From contig NZ_STGQ01000001.1 of assembly GCF_004916975.1 (NCBI RefSeq), forward strand, positions 3,713,674 through 3,777,673: 64,000 nucleotides of DNA, given 5' to 3'. The notes under the pieces were generated by a model. It ran no database searches and was not told the DNA's origin. It saw nothing but the letters and a program-made list of their open reading frames with translations. The position numbers were made by a program, and so were the translations under genes. Of this stretch, positions 53,596-63,138 are shown one piece after another. Position 1 is the stretch's first letter; each line of letters opens with the position of its first letter. This DNA is from Paenibacillus dokdonensis (GTDB lineage Bacteria > Bacillota > Bacilli > Paenibacillales > Paenibacillaceae).

Positions 53596-54672
53596 TTATT
53601 TTTTAAAACGGTCTGCCCACACGCATACCGGCTTCGATATTTCCACAGATTTTCCTGTGTAGGAGAGCTTGCCGGTTTCCGAATCTCTCGTAAATACCAC
53701 AAGGTTGTTCGTATCCCGGTTCACAGTAAGCACATACCGGCCGCCCGGTACGATGGAGAAATGCCGTGGATGCTTGCCTTCTGTAGACACATGCTGGACG
53801 GTATCCAGCTTACCTGTCTCCGGATCAACCGCGTAAACAACAATGCTGTCATGCCCCCGGTTGGACCCGTACAGAAAACGTCCATCCTCCGACATGGTAA
53901 TTTCCGCACAACCATTTTCCACATTTGCATCTGCCGGCAGGGTCGATACTGTCTCAATCTCCGACAGAATTCCCTTATCCGCATCGTAGCGGAACGCAGT
54001 CACAGTCGAATGAAGCTCATTGATGACGTAAGTGAACTTCCCGTCCGGATGGAATACCAGATGACGAGGTCCCGCGCCTTCCTTGACCTTGGCTTCTCCT
54101 TGCAGAACAAGCTTTCCTTCCGCCCCATCGATCCGGTATGTAAATATCGTATCCAGACCCAGATCACAAACGAACAGGAAGCGTTGATCCGGACTGTAAA
54201 AAGAAGAATGCACATGGGATATCTGATCTGGCTGCTGCCCTTTATGCTCACGGATATCCAGCACCTGACCGACTGTGCCGTCTTCCTTCAATTCGACGAG
54301 ACTGACCGATCCTTTATGATAGCTCGCGAGTGTCAAATAATGATTATCTCCGCTTCGCTGGATATGGCAGGATGGTCCATTCAGTGCGTTTGCACGGCTT
54401 GTCTCCACAAGTTTGCCTTCTGCAGGAAGGATATCAAATGAAACGGCATCGCTGAGTTTTGTTCCATCCGCAGCAGCCGATTCGCTGATTGCGTACAAGC
54501 GGCGCTGCGGTGTGTCCACATTGAGGAAGGTAGGATTTTTAAGTCCTGCCACCTGATCCAGACGGGTCAGCTCCCCGTTCAGTTCATCAAATTCATATAC
54601 ATACACGCCGTCTGAGGATTCCTCAGCATAAGAACCTACGAATACGAGCATACGTTGATTATCCACTGTCAT
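53596..54672 (-). CDS. Beta-propeller lactonase (6-phosphogluconolactonase-like)
   Basis: A 358-residue seven-bladed propeller of the YkgB/Pgl lactonase family, with repeated blades such as GVYVYEFDELNGELTRL, NPTFLNVDTPQRRLYA and GPRHLVFHPDGKFTYVINEL. Family members hydrolyse 6-phosphogluconolactone in the pentose phosphate pathway or other lactones. It has no signal peptide. AGAGG lies before the ATG. It is a single-gene unit. It might link loosely to the gluconate-type dehydrogenase genes 2 kb away, but that is inference. Confidence 0.85.
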   Translation of the reverse strand: MTVDNQRMLVFVGSYAEESSDGVYVYEFDELNGELTRLDQVAGLKNPTFLNVDTPQRRLYAISESAAADGTKLSDAVSFDILPAEGKLVETSRANALNGPSCHIQRSGDNHYLTLASYHKGSVSLVELKEDGTVGQVLDIREHKGQQPDQISHVHSSFYSPDQRFLFVCDLGLDTIFTYRIDGAEGKLVLQGEAKVKEGAGPRHLVFHPDGKFTYVINELHSTVTAFRYDADKGILSEIETVSTLPADANVENGCAEITMSEDGRFLYGSNRGHDSIVVYAVDPETGKLDTVQHVSTEGKHPRHFSIVPGGRYVLTVNRDTNNLVVFTRDSETGKLSYTGKSVEISKPVCVWADRFKK

Positions 54673-54832
54673 GGTTATCGCCTCTTCACTTTATTTTTTA
54701 CATTTAATTGTATCATTTTCAGTATGATTCCCGCAAAATCAAATGCAAGATTGTATTTCTACCACTCCTGCTATAGTATGGAATATACCTTTTAATCCGT
54801 TCTAGCGATTCTATAAGTAAGGAGTTTTATAT

Positions 54833-55480
54833 ATGGATTTTGTTGCTATAGACTTTGAAACCGCGAATGCGAACCGTTCAAGCGCCTGCTCTCTTGGTCT
54901 AGTGGAGGTACGGGACGGAGCTATTATATCGGAACAATCCTGGCTTATCGATCCGGGACAGCCTTTTGATTACTGGAATATTCAAATACATGGCATCACG
55001 GAATCGATGGTCCAGGGAATGCCTTCTTTTGGCGAGCTTTGGCCAACGCTTGCGCCGCTGCTGGAAGGCAAGCATATCGTAGCGCACAACGCCTCATTCG
55101 ATATGAGCGTGCTCCGCTACTGTCTTGATCAAGCTTCGATCGATTATCCGAGCTTTCAATATTACTGCACTTATTTGCTCAGCAAAAAGATGCTGAACTG
55201 GATGTCTTCCCATAAACTGAACGTGCTTGCTGACTGGTATGGCATTCCGCTCCATCACCATGATGCGCTTGATGATGCCAGAGCCTGTGCACATGTCCTG
55301 CTGAACCTCATCCGGCAGGAGGAGCAGCCTTCTGCAGAACAGCTCTCTCTCGCCCAGGGATGCAAGATTGGTGTGATGTATCCGGGCGGCTACAAGCCTT
55401 TCTCCGCACCGGCGAAGAAAAAACCGAAAACAGCCAAATCCCGTTCACCGTTTGGAACGAAGCGTTCTTTTAGCGGGTGA
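54833..55480 (+). CDS. DnaQ-like 3'-5' exonuclease
   Basis: A 215-residue DEDDh exonuclease. ExoI is VAIDFETANANR (Asp6, Glu8), ExoII HNASFDMSVL, ExoIII HHDALDDARA, so all four acidic residues and the catalytic His are present. A basic Lys/Ser/Pro-rich tail (KKKPKTAKSRSP) may bind nucleic acid. It resembles the epsilon/RNase T-like exonucleases used in repair or RNA trimming. AAGGAG lies 8 bases before the ATG. Single-gene unit. Confidence 0.85.
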   Translation: MDFVAIDFETANANRSSACSLGLVEVRDGAIISEQSWLIDPGQPFDYWNIQIHGITESMVQGMPSFGELWPTLAPLLEGKHIVAHNASFDMSVLRYCLDQASIDYPSFQYYCTYLLSKKMLNWMSSHKLNVLADWYGIPLHHHDALDDARACAHVLLNLIRQEEQPSAEQLSLAQGCKIGVMYPGGYKPFSAPAKKKPKTAKSRSPFGTKRSFSG

Positions 55481-55532
55481 GCAAAGATGGATATTATGCA
55501 GCGAAACGCTTTTTTATAAATAGTGATATCAC

Positions 55533-55572
55533 GAAAAGACCGGCCAAGGGTCAACCTTGGCCGGTCTTTTTT
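55533..55572 (+). terminator. Terminator after the exonuclease gene
   Basis: AAAAGACCGGCCAAGG and CCTTGGCCGGTCTTTT pair perfectly over 16 bases, with T runs. Confidence 0.9.
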
Positions 55573-55615
55573 AATATATATTATTTCAAATCACATATGA
55601 TCATGATGAAAATCA

Positions 55616-56593
55616 CTACTTCTCCCTACCAATCGCACTCATATAGAGGGTATACCATTCATCCCGGGTCATCAGCCCAGCCTGGCGTTCAGCGTCCTTA
55701 CAGGCGGAAATCCGCTCCTCGTTTGATGTGCCGATAATTGGCTGAATCATCGCAGGATGCTTCATCAGCCAGCCCAGAACGATAGCTTCAGGCGTTGTTT
55801 CCTTCTGCTTCGCCATTTGGGAGATGAGCACTGCAGTCTTCTGTACGTTTTCCGGCTCATTATCCAAGGAACGGCCGGAGAAACGGCCTTGAGCGAGCGG
55901 ACCCCATGCCTGCAGCTGAATGTTTTCCATTTGACTGAACTCCATGATGCCTTCACCAAAATTTACACCCGTTCCCTTTTGCTGATTCACGTAAATCGTC
56001 TGGTCAAGGAAAGCCGTATGCGCAAGACTCATTTCCAGCTGGTTCACGGCAAGCTGATCCGGCAGGCTGTGCTGCAGAAAGCGGATCTGGGAGACATTCA
56101 TATTCGAAACGCCAAAGTACCGAACCTTGCCGGCAGCTTTCAATTTACTGAAGGCTTCGGCTACTTCTTCGGGCTCCACCAGCGGATCCGGGCGATGTAG
56201 CAGCAAAATATCCAGATACTCAACGCCAAGCCGCTTCAGCGATTCGTCAACGGCTTCAAGAATATGCTCCTTCGAAAAATCAAAGCGACCTGGCGTGTTT
56301 TCATCCTGCAGACGAATGCCGCATTTGGACTGAATGATGATTTGTTCACGGAGCTCCGGACGATTTTTCAAAATTCCGCCGAAGGTCTGCTCCGCTTTGC
56401 CCTGTGTATAAATATTAGCATGATCAAACATATTGATTCCGATCGATAGGGCCGCATCAACGGCCTTTTCGGCTTTAAGGCGGTCCTCTTTCGTGATTGG
56501 ATCATTACGGTCCCAAGTGCCTCCCATAGGCATACAGCCCAGAACAAGCCGACTTGCTTCCACTCCGCGTTTGGCTAACGGCATGATTTTCAT
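55616..56593 (-). CDS. Aldo/keto reductase (YdhF type)
   Basis: A 325-residue AKR. The catalytic Asp/Tyr lie in MFDHANIYTQGKAE, Lys in IIIQSKCGI and His in ILLLHRPDPL; the C-terminus has the NADP-binding PIIGTSNEERISAC pattern. It is closest to E. coli YdhF-like reductases and would reduce aldehydes or ketones with NADPH. AAGGAGGG lies before the ATG. Single-gene unit, convergent with the exonuclease gene. Confidence 0.87.
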   Translation of the reverse strand: MKIMPLAKRGVEASRLVLGCMPMGGTWDRNDPITKEDRLKAEKAVDAALSIGINMFDHANIYTQGKAEQTFGGILKNRPELREQIIIQSKCGIRLQDENTPGRFDFSKEHILEAVDESLKRLGVEYLDILLLHRPDPLVEPEEVAEAFSKLKAAGKVRYFGVSNMNVSQIRFLQHSLPDQLAVNQLEMSLAHTAFLDQTIYVNQQKGTGVNFGEGIMEFSQMENIQLQAWGPLAQGRFSGRSLDNEPENVQKTAVLISQMAKQKETTPEAIVLGWLMKHPAMIQPIIGTSNEERISACKDAERQAGLMTRDEWYTLYMSAIGREK

Positions 56594-56718
56594 ATAAGTC
56601 CCTCCTTAAATAATCGAACTGCTTGTTTTATTATAAACAGAAACTTTATATTTCCAAAACATCCCAGTACATAATTTCTACATCCATATACTGCTACATA
56701 GTCGTAAAACGATTTCCA

Positions 56719-56760
56719 CAAAAAAAGACCATGAAAGGGAAACATCCCTTCACGGCCTTT
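56719..56760 (-). terminator. Terminator of the GMC dehydrogenase operon
   Basis: On the minus strand AAAGGCCGTGAAGGGA pairs with TCCCTTTCATGGTCTTT and is followed by T. Confidence 0.82.
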
Positions 56761-56773
56761 CATTGATCGTTCT

Positions 56774-58489
56774 CTATACGAGACTTCCCGGCTTCTTGTG
56801 GTACTTGATAATTCCTTCCGCGGCGCGGTAAGACAATGCACCCATGGTTCCAGTTGGATTGTAGCCGCCATTATGTGCAAATGCAGAAGCACCCACCACA
56901 AAACAATTATCAAAATCCCACATTTGCAGATAGTTGTTCACCGCTGATGTGTCCGGACTATCCCCCATAATCACGCCACCCGTATTGTGTGTGGACTGAT
57001 AATGCGTAATTTCATAAGGTCCCTGCTCTGTGTAAGCTACAACCTTATCCGCGCCCATCTCTTTCAAGATCTCCCCACATTTGGCTCCCATGAATTTGAC
57101 CATCTCCCGATCCCGTTCCTCAAAATCAAATGTAATCCGGATCAGCGGATCACCGAATTCATCTTTATAGGTCGTATCAAGATCCAGGAAATGATGCCGG
57201 TAGGGCATGCAGGATCCCTCGGCCCATACAGAGACGTTCCGGTTTGCGTACTTGATTGAGGCTGCCTTGAAATCCTTGCCCCAGCCCGGTGTCCCCGGAG
57301 GAACCGTATTATTCTGGATCGGGCGGTTGCCTCCCTGGCTATAGCTGATACTGCCGCCGTGAATGAAATTCAGATCCTTATGGTCAAAGTTATCTCCATT
57401 AAAATCATCCATGGTCATCGCCATGGCTCCCGCTCCGGAGAACAGGTTGAATTCCTTCTTTTCGAAAAATCCAACACCTGCTGCCGCTTCCACCTGATAG
57501 GCATAGTTCCTGCCAATAACTCCGGTTCCGGTCTTGGAATCATAAGGCTTACCCATATTGGAGAGCAGCAGCAAACGGGTATTATTGAATACATAGCTGG
57601 TCATTACGACAATATCGGCAGGCTGCTCGTACTCTTCACCCGTTGTGGTGTCGATGTACATAACGCCTGTAGCCTTGCCGCCTTTATGCAGAATCCGTCT
57701 CACGTTTGAATGGGTTCGCAGCTCGAATTTCCCTGTATTTTTCGCGACCGGGAGTACAGTAACGACCGGATCCGCTTTGGCACCATATTCGCATCCGAAG
57801 CGTTCGCAGAAACCGCAATATTGGCAGGCTGCACGGGCAATACCGTCCGGATTGGTATACTGCTCAGACAGGTTTGCTGAAGGCATGATGTACGGATGGT
57901 ACTTCAGGCCTTTGCAGGCATCCGAAAAGAGCTTCATTACAGGAGATACCTGCATGGGAGGCGTAGGATATTTTTCGGAACGCTTGCCGCCAAGCGGATT
58001 CTCTTCACCGCCGATCCCTGCCATTTTTTCGAATTTAAGAAAATACGGCTCTAGCTCGTCATAGGTGATGCCCCAGTCCTGAATGGTCATGCCGTCCGGA
58101 ATCTTTTTCTTGCCATACCGTTCGATGGTTTGCGTCTTAATTTGAAAATCGTACGGCAGAAATCGAAAAGTCATGCCGTTCCAGTGTACTCCTGCCCCGC
58201 CGAGGCCGTCACCCAGCAAAAAGGAACCGTATGAACGCATCGGCAGTGCACGGATTTTCTCATTCCCCCGAAACGTGATCGTTTCTCTGGAAAGATCCTG
58301 AAACATTTCGTACCGCAGCGCATAACGCAGTTCATCATGGACCATATAATAATCCTCAGTTTTGCGTTCCTTGCCGCGCTCTAGACCAACAACATTCAGT
58401 CCCGATTTGGTCAGTTCGGATGCAATGATTCCTCCGCCCCAACCCACGCCGACAACAACTACATCCGTTTTTGGTAATTTGGTTGCCAT
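56774..58489 (-). CDS. GMC flavoprotein dehydrogenase subunit, copy 1
   Basis: A 571-residue FAD-dependent oxidoreductase of the gluconate 2-dehydrogenase flavoprotein type. FAD site VVGVGWGGGIIASEL (residues 11-25), a Cys-rich stretch ARAACQYCGFCERFGCEYGA (about 207-226) of the kind that binds an Fe-S cluster in related FAD-linked sugar dehydrogenases, and a C-terminal catalytic block THNTGG (His) with FAHNGGYNPTGTMG (Asn). It has no signal peptide of its own; export could be as a hitchhiker on the Tat-signalled small subunit. It is the last gene of the operon, 42 bases after its paralogue. Substrate is unproven: gluconate, glucose or another sugar acid. Confidence 0.88.
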   Translation of the reverse strand: MATKLPKTDVVVVGVGWGGGIIASELTKSGLNVVGLERGKERKTEDYYMVHDELRYALRYEMFQDLSRETITFRGNEKIRALPMRSYGSFLLGDGLGGAGVHWNGMTFRFLPYDFQIKTQTIERYGKKKIPDGMTIQDWGITYDELEPYFLKFEKMAGIGGEENPLGGKRSEKYPTPPMQVSPVMKLFSDACKGLKYHPYIMPSANLSEQYTNPDGIARAACQYCGFCERFGCEYGAKADPVVTVLPVAKNTGKFELRTHSNVRRILHKGGKATGVMYIDTTTGEEYEQPADIVVMTSYVFNNTRLLLLSNMGKPYDSKTGTGVIGRNYAYQVEAAAGVGFFEKKEFNLFSGAGAMAMTMDDFNGDNFDHKDLNFIHGGSISYSQGGNRPIQNNTVPPGTPGWGKDFKAASIKYANRNVSVWAEGSCMPYRHHFLDLDTTYKDEFGDPLIRITFDFEERDREMVKFMGAKCGEILKEMGADKVVAYTEQGPYEITHYQSTHNTGGVIMGDSPDTSAVNNYLQMWDFDNCFVVGASAFAHNGGYNPTGTMGALSYRAAEGIIKYHKKPGSLV

Positions 58490-58531
58490 TATGTCACCTC
58501 ATCATTGTTATTCAATCATTCGTCTATGAAC

Positions 58532-60247
58532 TTAGACGAGACTGCCGGGATTTTTATGATATTTGTGGATCCCTTCGGCTGCCCGGTAAGACAGTGCTCC
58601 CATCGTACCAGTAGGATTGTAGCCGCTGTTATGCGCAAACGCAGAGGCGCCAATCACAAACAGATTTTCGGTATCCCACATTTGCAGGTAATTGTTCACA
58701 GCTGATGTATCCGGGCTGCTTCCCATGACCACACCGCCGGTATTGTGGGTAGATTGATAGGTTGTGATTTCATACGGCGCCAGTTCCGTGTTCGAGACGA
58801 CTTTATCCGCACCCATCTGTTTCAGGATATCGCCGCATTTGGCCCCCATGAATTTAACCAGCTCACGATCCTGATCCTCGAAATCGAACGTGATTCGCAT
58901 CAATGGATCGCCGAATTCATCTTTGTAGGTAGGATCAAGATCTAGGAAATGGTGACGGAACGGCATGCAGGACCCTTGAGCTCCCACGTTGATATGGCGG
59001 TTGGCATATTTCACCGTAGCAGCCTTGTAGTCCTTGCCCCAGGTCGGTGTTCCCGGAGGAACCGTATTGTTCTGGATTGGCCGTGCACCCGTTTGGCTGT
59101 ATGAGATGTTAGCCCCATGGATAAACTTCAGATCCTTATGATCGAAATTGTCCCCATTGAAGTCATCGATACACATGCCCAGTGAGCCCGCGCCAGCGAA
59201 GATGTTGAATTCCTTGTCCTCGAAAAATCCGACACCCGCTCCCTTAAGCACCTGGTAGGCATAGTTTCTGCCGATAACGCCCGTTCCGGTCTTTGGATCA
59301 TACGGCTTGCCAATATTGGACATGAGCAGCAGACGCGTATTGTTGAAGACATAGCTTGTCATCACGACAATGTCTGCAGGCTGCTCGTATTCTTCACCTG
59401 TGGTCGTATCAATGTAAAGGACACCCGTCGCTTTGCCGCCCTTATGTAGAATCCGTCTTACATTCGAATGCGTGCGAAGCTCAAACTTGCCGGTATTCTT
59501 AGCTACCGGTATAACCGTAACGACCGGATCCGCCTTGGCGCCGTATTCGCAGCCGAAACGTTCACAGTATCCGCAGTATTGGCATGCTGCACGTGCAATT
59601 CCGTCCGGATTCGTGTACTGTTCCGACAGGTTCGCTGACGGCATGTGATACGGATGGTAATTCAAGCCTTTGCAGGAGTCGCTGAACATCTTCATGCCGG
59701 GTGTTGTTTTCATCGGAGGGGTCGGATACTTTTCCGACCGTTTACCACCGAGCGGATTTTCATCTCCGGATATGCCAGTCATTTTCTCAAATTTGTTGAA
59801 ATAAGGCTCGAGCTTATCATACGTAATGCCCCAGTCCTGAATCGTCATGCCATCCGGAATTTTACTTTTACCATAACGTTCAATCGTCTTCGATTTAATC
59901 TCAAAATCATATGGTAAGAACCTGAAGGTTTGTCCATTCCAGTGCACTCCAGAACCCCCAAGCCCGTCGCCAAGCAAGAAAGAGCCGTAAGAGCGCATAG
60001 GCAGCGCTTTGATCTTTTCATTTCCGCGGAACGTAATCGTTTCCCGGGATAAATCCTGGAACATCTCGTACCGCAGCGCATAACGAAGTTCATCGTGAAC
60101 CATATAGTAGTCTTCTGTTTTCCGCTCCTTGCCTCGCTCCAGACCCACGACGGACAAGCCGCCTTTCGTCAGCTCCGACGCGATAATCCCGCCGCCCCAG
60201 CCGACACCTACAATGACGACATCTGTTTTAGGCAGTTTGGTTGCCAT
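58532..60247 (-). CDS. GMC flavoprotein dehydrogenase subunit, copy 2
   Basis: A second 571-residue copy with the same length and motifs (VGVGWGGGIIASEL, ARAACQYCGYCERFGCEYGA, FAHNSGYNPTGTMG). Most residues match copy 1; the differences cluster in the middle (AYQVLKGAGVGF for AYQVEAAAGVGF, NISYSQTGARP for SISYSQGGNRP), a zone likely to touch the substrate. The pair therefore looks like a tandem duplication followed by divergence rather than simple redundancy. It starts 24 bases after the small-subunit gene, with AGAGGTGA before the ATG. Confidence 0.88.
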   Translation of the reverse strand: MATKLPKTDVVIVGVGWGGGIIASELTKGGLSVVGLERGKERKTEDYYMVHDELRYALRYEMFQDLSRETITFRGNEKIKALPMRSYGSFLLGDGLGGSGVHWNGQTFRFLPYDFEIKSKTIERYGKSKIPDGMTIQDWGITYDKLEPYFNKFEKMTGISGDENPLGGKRSEKYPTPPMKTTPGMKMFSDSCKGLNYHPYHMPSANLSEQYTNPDGIARAACQYCGYCERFGCEYGAKADPVVTVIPVAKNTGKFELRTHSNVRRILHKGGKATGVLYIDTTTGEEYEQPADIVVMTSYVFNNTRLLLMSNIGKPYDPKTGTGVIGRNYAYQVLKGAGVGFFEDKEFNIFAGAGSLGMCIDDFNGDNFDHKDLKFIHGANISYSQTGARPIQNNTVPPGTPTWGKDYKAATVKYANRHINVGAQGSCMPFRHHFLDLDPTYKDEFGDPLMRITFDFEDQDRELVKFMGAKCGDILKQMGADKVVSNTELAPYEITTYQSTHNTGGVVMGSSPDTSAVNNYLQMWDTENLFVIGASAFAHNSGYNPTGTMGALSYRAAEGIHKYHKNPGSLV

Positions 60248-60271
60248 TCATATCACCTCTGATTTTCAAAT

Positions 60272-61063
60272 TTAGGAATGTGGTAGATGTTCTCTCAAGC
60301 TGACAGGCTGCATTTTCTCGAATTTATCCTGCTCGATGATTTTCGTATAGGACATCTGGTTGCCGGGGAAATTCTTAAGCTTCCAGCCTCCCATGTTGCC
60401 GTTTCCACCGTACAGTGGATCCGCATAGGCCCCTTCCATGGTGCTTCCGAAAATCGTTTTGAAAAATCCGCTTGCGGAAATCGTGGTGAGCTTGACCTCA
60501 TCCGTTTCAAAGGCTTTGAGCACGGTATCCTGCTGCTCAGGCGTAAGATCCTTGAATTTTTTCTGGAATTTCTTATTGCTGTAGTTCTGCATTTCCTGAA
60601 GTCCAATATCAAAGATCTCTCTGCGCTTCAGGCGGCCCTGATATCCTTGCGTAGTTTCGCCTTTGAAAAACGGCCCTTGCATATATTCTCTGCCGTTGAG
60701 TCCCCATTCTCCAGCCAGTTGGTGATCGATAAAGTAAGCAACCCCAAGCTCTTTGGCCCCGGGTCCATTATCATCCGCAGGGAAAATACGTTCTGTAGCA
60801 GCTTCCATGATCAGAAATTGCTCCTGGGTGAAATGCATAAGCGCCTGGTTAAAATTGACCGCTTCATTGGCAGGGGCTTTTTCTGTCGTATTTCCATTAT
60901 TGTTATTGGTTGTGGATTTGTTTGGAGAGCGCAGCAAACTGCCTACAACTCCGCCGACAATGAGACCACCCACGGCATATCCAGAATTTTTCAAGAAATT
61001 CCGACGTGAATGATCCGGTTCTCTATGATCCTTCAAATCCTGTTCTTCGGTTTCGTTAGCCAT
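60272..61063 (-). CDS. Gluconate 2-dehydrogenase subunit 3-like protein with Tat signal
   Basis: A 263-residue small subunit. The N-terminus has a twin-arginine signal (DHSRRNFLK at residues 18-26, with Arg20-Arg21) followed by a Gly-rich hydrophobic helix GGLIVGGVVG. No AxA cleavage site is clear, so it may stay as a membrane anchor. The mature part (about residues 70-263) is the family's helical domain, with ATERIFPADDNGPGAKELGVAYFIDHQL. In related dehydrogenases this subunit is needed for folding or export of the flavoprotein. The ATG at 61063 has AGGAGG upstream. It is the first gene of the three-gene unit. Confidence 0.87.
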   Translation of the reverse strand: MANETEEQDLKDHREPDHSRRNFLKNSGYAVGGLIVGGVVGSLLRSPNKSTTNNNNGNTTEKAPANEAVNFNQALMHFTQEQFLIMEAATERIFPADDNGPGAKELGVAYFIDHQLAGEWGLNGREYMQGPFFKGETTQGYQGRLKRREIFDIGLQEMQNYSNKKFQKKFKDLTPEQQDTVLKAFETDEVKLTTISASGFFKTIFGSTMEGAYADPLYGGNGNMGGWKLKNFPGNQMSYTKIIEQDKFEKMQPVSLREHLPHS

Positions 61064-61216
61064 AAAAGTCAACCTCCTGCTTAATGTGAGTGTTTTCCAA
61101 TACTGATTGGGTTTAACATCATTTTTTTGTTATTTTGTCGAAATATCCCACAAATAATACATCTTCCGAAAGATAATCATAATCATATCTTCAACATATC
61201 CAGGGAGGGATTTCAA

Positions 61217-61933
61217 ATGAAAGGATCTTGGGCAAAAATGGCCGTTCCCGCTTTCTGTATTGCGATTGCCATGACCGGCTGTAACACCAACATGCATCAG
61301 AAGGCGCAAACAAAACCTGTCAGAATTCAATCCAACACGCATCATACGAACATTACGGAAAGCCATCCTCATGTAAACAGCATCAAGGTGATTCCAAGAT
61401 TTGATGGAGAAAAGGTCCGCACGACCAACAAGAATGGAACGACTTACAGTGGTATGGGCTCGGGGATCTACAGCCGCATCGGCACATCCAGCCTGCATGA
61501 TACTCCCGAATCCAAAACGCTTGAAAATCGACTAGAGGCGGCAGGCCTTACAGGAATTAATGTGCTAACGCTCGGAGACTCCGTATACATTGGTGATCCT
61601 GAAAAGCATACGCATACGAAAAACTCCAAGCCCCAACCCCATAAGGTTCTGAGCCCGAATGAAGGTGCATCAGGCAAAGGCTATATGAGCCAAAAGGGAA
61701 CCGGCTACTCTATCGGTCAGCGTGACATCACTGAAACTAACCTGAGCTTGATCCGTCAGGAAGTTGAAGGCGTCTACGGCAAAAAAGTGAAAATTTACAC
61801 GGTTCACGATGCCAAGGCGATCAAGGCCATTGAAAAGATCAAAACGGCGATGCGCGCAGGAACTCCGGTTAATAAAATGAACGGTGAGCTGCAAACCATC
61901 AAAAAGAATGCCAATTTGCATACCAGCAAATAG
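61217..61933 (+). CDS. YhcN/YlaJ-like sporulation lipoprotein
   Basis: A 238-residue lipoprotein. The signal peptide ends in the lipobox AMTGC, with Cys20 as the lipid anchor. A His/Thr/Asn-rich linker is followed by a domain with LEAAGLTGINVLTLGDSVYIGD and VEGVYGKKVKIYTVHDAKAIKAIEKI, the pattern of the YhcN/YlaJ family of spore-membrane lipoproteins. The function there is unclear (spore outgrowth effects are reported). GGGAGGG lies before the ATG. It is divergent from the dehydrogenase operon and interrupts it and the tat genes. Confidence 0.7.
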   Translation: MKGSWAKMAVPAFCIAIAMTGCNTNMHQKAQTKPVRIQSNTHHTNITESHPHVNSIKVIPRFDGEKVRTTNKNGTTYSGMGSGIYSRIGTSSLHDTPESKTLENRLEAAGLTGINVLTLGDSVYIGDPEKHTHTKNSKPQPHKVLSPNEGASGKGYMSQKGTGYSIGQRDITETNLSLIRQEVEGVYGKKVKIYTVHDAKAIKAIEKIKTAMRAGTPVNKMNGELQTIKKNANLHTSK

Positions 61934-61948
61934 CGGGCTTGATACATG

Positions 61949-61994
61949 AACACCTCCTCTAGCGCAAAGGGCGTTATGAGGAGGTGTTTTTCTT
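61949..61994 (+). terminator. Terminator after the lipoprotein gene
   Basis: AACACCTCCTC pairs with GAGGAGGTGTT and is followed by TTTT. Confidence 0.85.
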
Positions 61995-62003
61995 TTTGAT
62001 AAT

Positions 62004-62204
62004 TTAATTTTTCTCAGCTAGCTTTTCGGGTTCAATCGATGCCTCGTTTGTAATTTCCTCGACAACGCCTTTTGTCGATGAACGGAATTCCCGCAATGTA
62101 TCTCCTACAGCCCTTCCGAGTTGTGGAAGCTTGGATGGACCGAATACAACCAGAGCAATCGTCAGAATAATAAGCAGCCCCGGTAATCCGATATTGTTAA
62201 ACAT
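62004..62204 (-). CDS. tatA: Twin-arginine translocase TatA
   Basis: A 66-residue TatA/E. An N-terminal helix [21 protein letters not shown] with the FGPxK hinge, the amphipathic helix [16 protein letters not shown] and an acidic tail. TatA oligomers make the protein-conducting assembly. The ATG at 62204 has AAGGAGG inside the tatC 3' end; the two genes overlap by 8 bases. It follows tatC, the reverse of the usual tatA-tatC order. Confidence 0.93.
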   Translation of the reverse strand: MFNNIGLPGLLIILTIALVVFGPSKLPQLGRAVGDTLREFRSSTKGVVEEITNEASIEPEKLAEKN

Positions 62205-62955
62205 GGTTGGTGCCTCCTTTCGGATCAATTAGTGGATTCTCCATCTCCTTCCGGTGCAGGTACCACCGGGAAACAAGAATACTGAGTTCAAACAGCATAA
62301 TCAGCGGAATGGTCACGGACAGATGGGAAACAAAATCTGGGGGTGAAATCATTGAGCCGACAACAGCGAGAGCTAGATAGACATATTTCCTGGCTTTTCT
62401 CAGCAATGCAGGCCTGAGAATGCCAAGCCGGGTCAGGAACAGGACAACTGCCGGCATTTCAAAAGCCAAAGCGAGTGGAAACACGACGCTGAACATCAGT
62501 GAAAAATACCTGTCCATTCCATAGGTCTCCACCGCTCCAACCGTTTTGTTCATCTTGGATAGAAAAGAAACCATCATTGGAAATGCGACATAAAAGCTGA
62601 ATGCCACCCCGACGGAAAACAAAACAAAAGCCATCGGAACAAACCAGAAGGTTTTTCTTGCCTCATCATCGGTCAGACCGGGCCGGACAAATGCCCATAC
62701 ATGATAAAGCGCCAGCGGAACGGTGAAAAACACAGCCACCAGAAAGCCGCATTTCATGTAAATGAACATGCCATCCGTCAAGGAAAACACATTCCATGCG
62801 ATATCCGTGGCAGCAGGCCGGTTTTTAATGTACAGCAGCACTTTAGGCGACATATACAAGCCCGCAGCCAGTGTCAGGATAAAAAAGAGCATCACCCAGA
62901 TCAGACGTTTTCGAAGCTCTGTCAGGTGGGTGATCCACTCATCACTGTTAATCAA
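62197..62955 (-). CDS. tatC: Twin-arginine translocase TatC
   Basis: A 252-residue polytopic receptor for twin-arginine signals. The N-terminal [12 protein letters not shown] motif (TatC signature), six membrane segments, and the conserved FVRPGL loop ([14 protein letters not shown]) are present. It pairs with tatA as a minimal TatAC system. The start codon is TTG at 62955 behind AGAGGAGG. Its nearest Tat substrate in the window is the dehydrogenase small subunit 1.1 kb downstream, so a dedicated translocase, as for PhoD/TatAdCd in B. subtilis, is plausible. Confidence 0.95.
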   Translation of the reverse strand: MINSDEWITHLTELRKRLIWVMLFFILTLAAGLYMSPKVLLYIKNRPAATDIAWNVFSLTDGMFIYMKCGFLVAVFFTVPLALYHVWAFVRPGLTDDEARKTFWFVPMAFVLFSVGVAFSFYVAFPMMVSFLSKMNKTVGAVETYGMDRYFSLMFSVVFPLALAFEMPAVVLFLTRLGILRPALLRKARKYVYLALAVVGSMISPPDFVSHLSVTIPLIMLFELSILVSRWYLHRKEMENPLIDPKGGTNHV

Positions 62956-63138
62956 TGAACCGCCTCCTCTTGTAGCGCCTGCCGTGACAAGATTCAGTCG
63001 AGGTCTGGCGCTCAGCGATAATGTATATTGTATCCAAAATTTGCAGAATTATAGCTGAATATGTCGGAAATACGCGAGACATATGATTAACGCGATGTCC
63101 AGTGATGTCACAGGTTCTCCACAGATTTGATTTACTGA

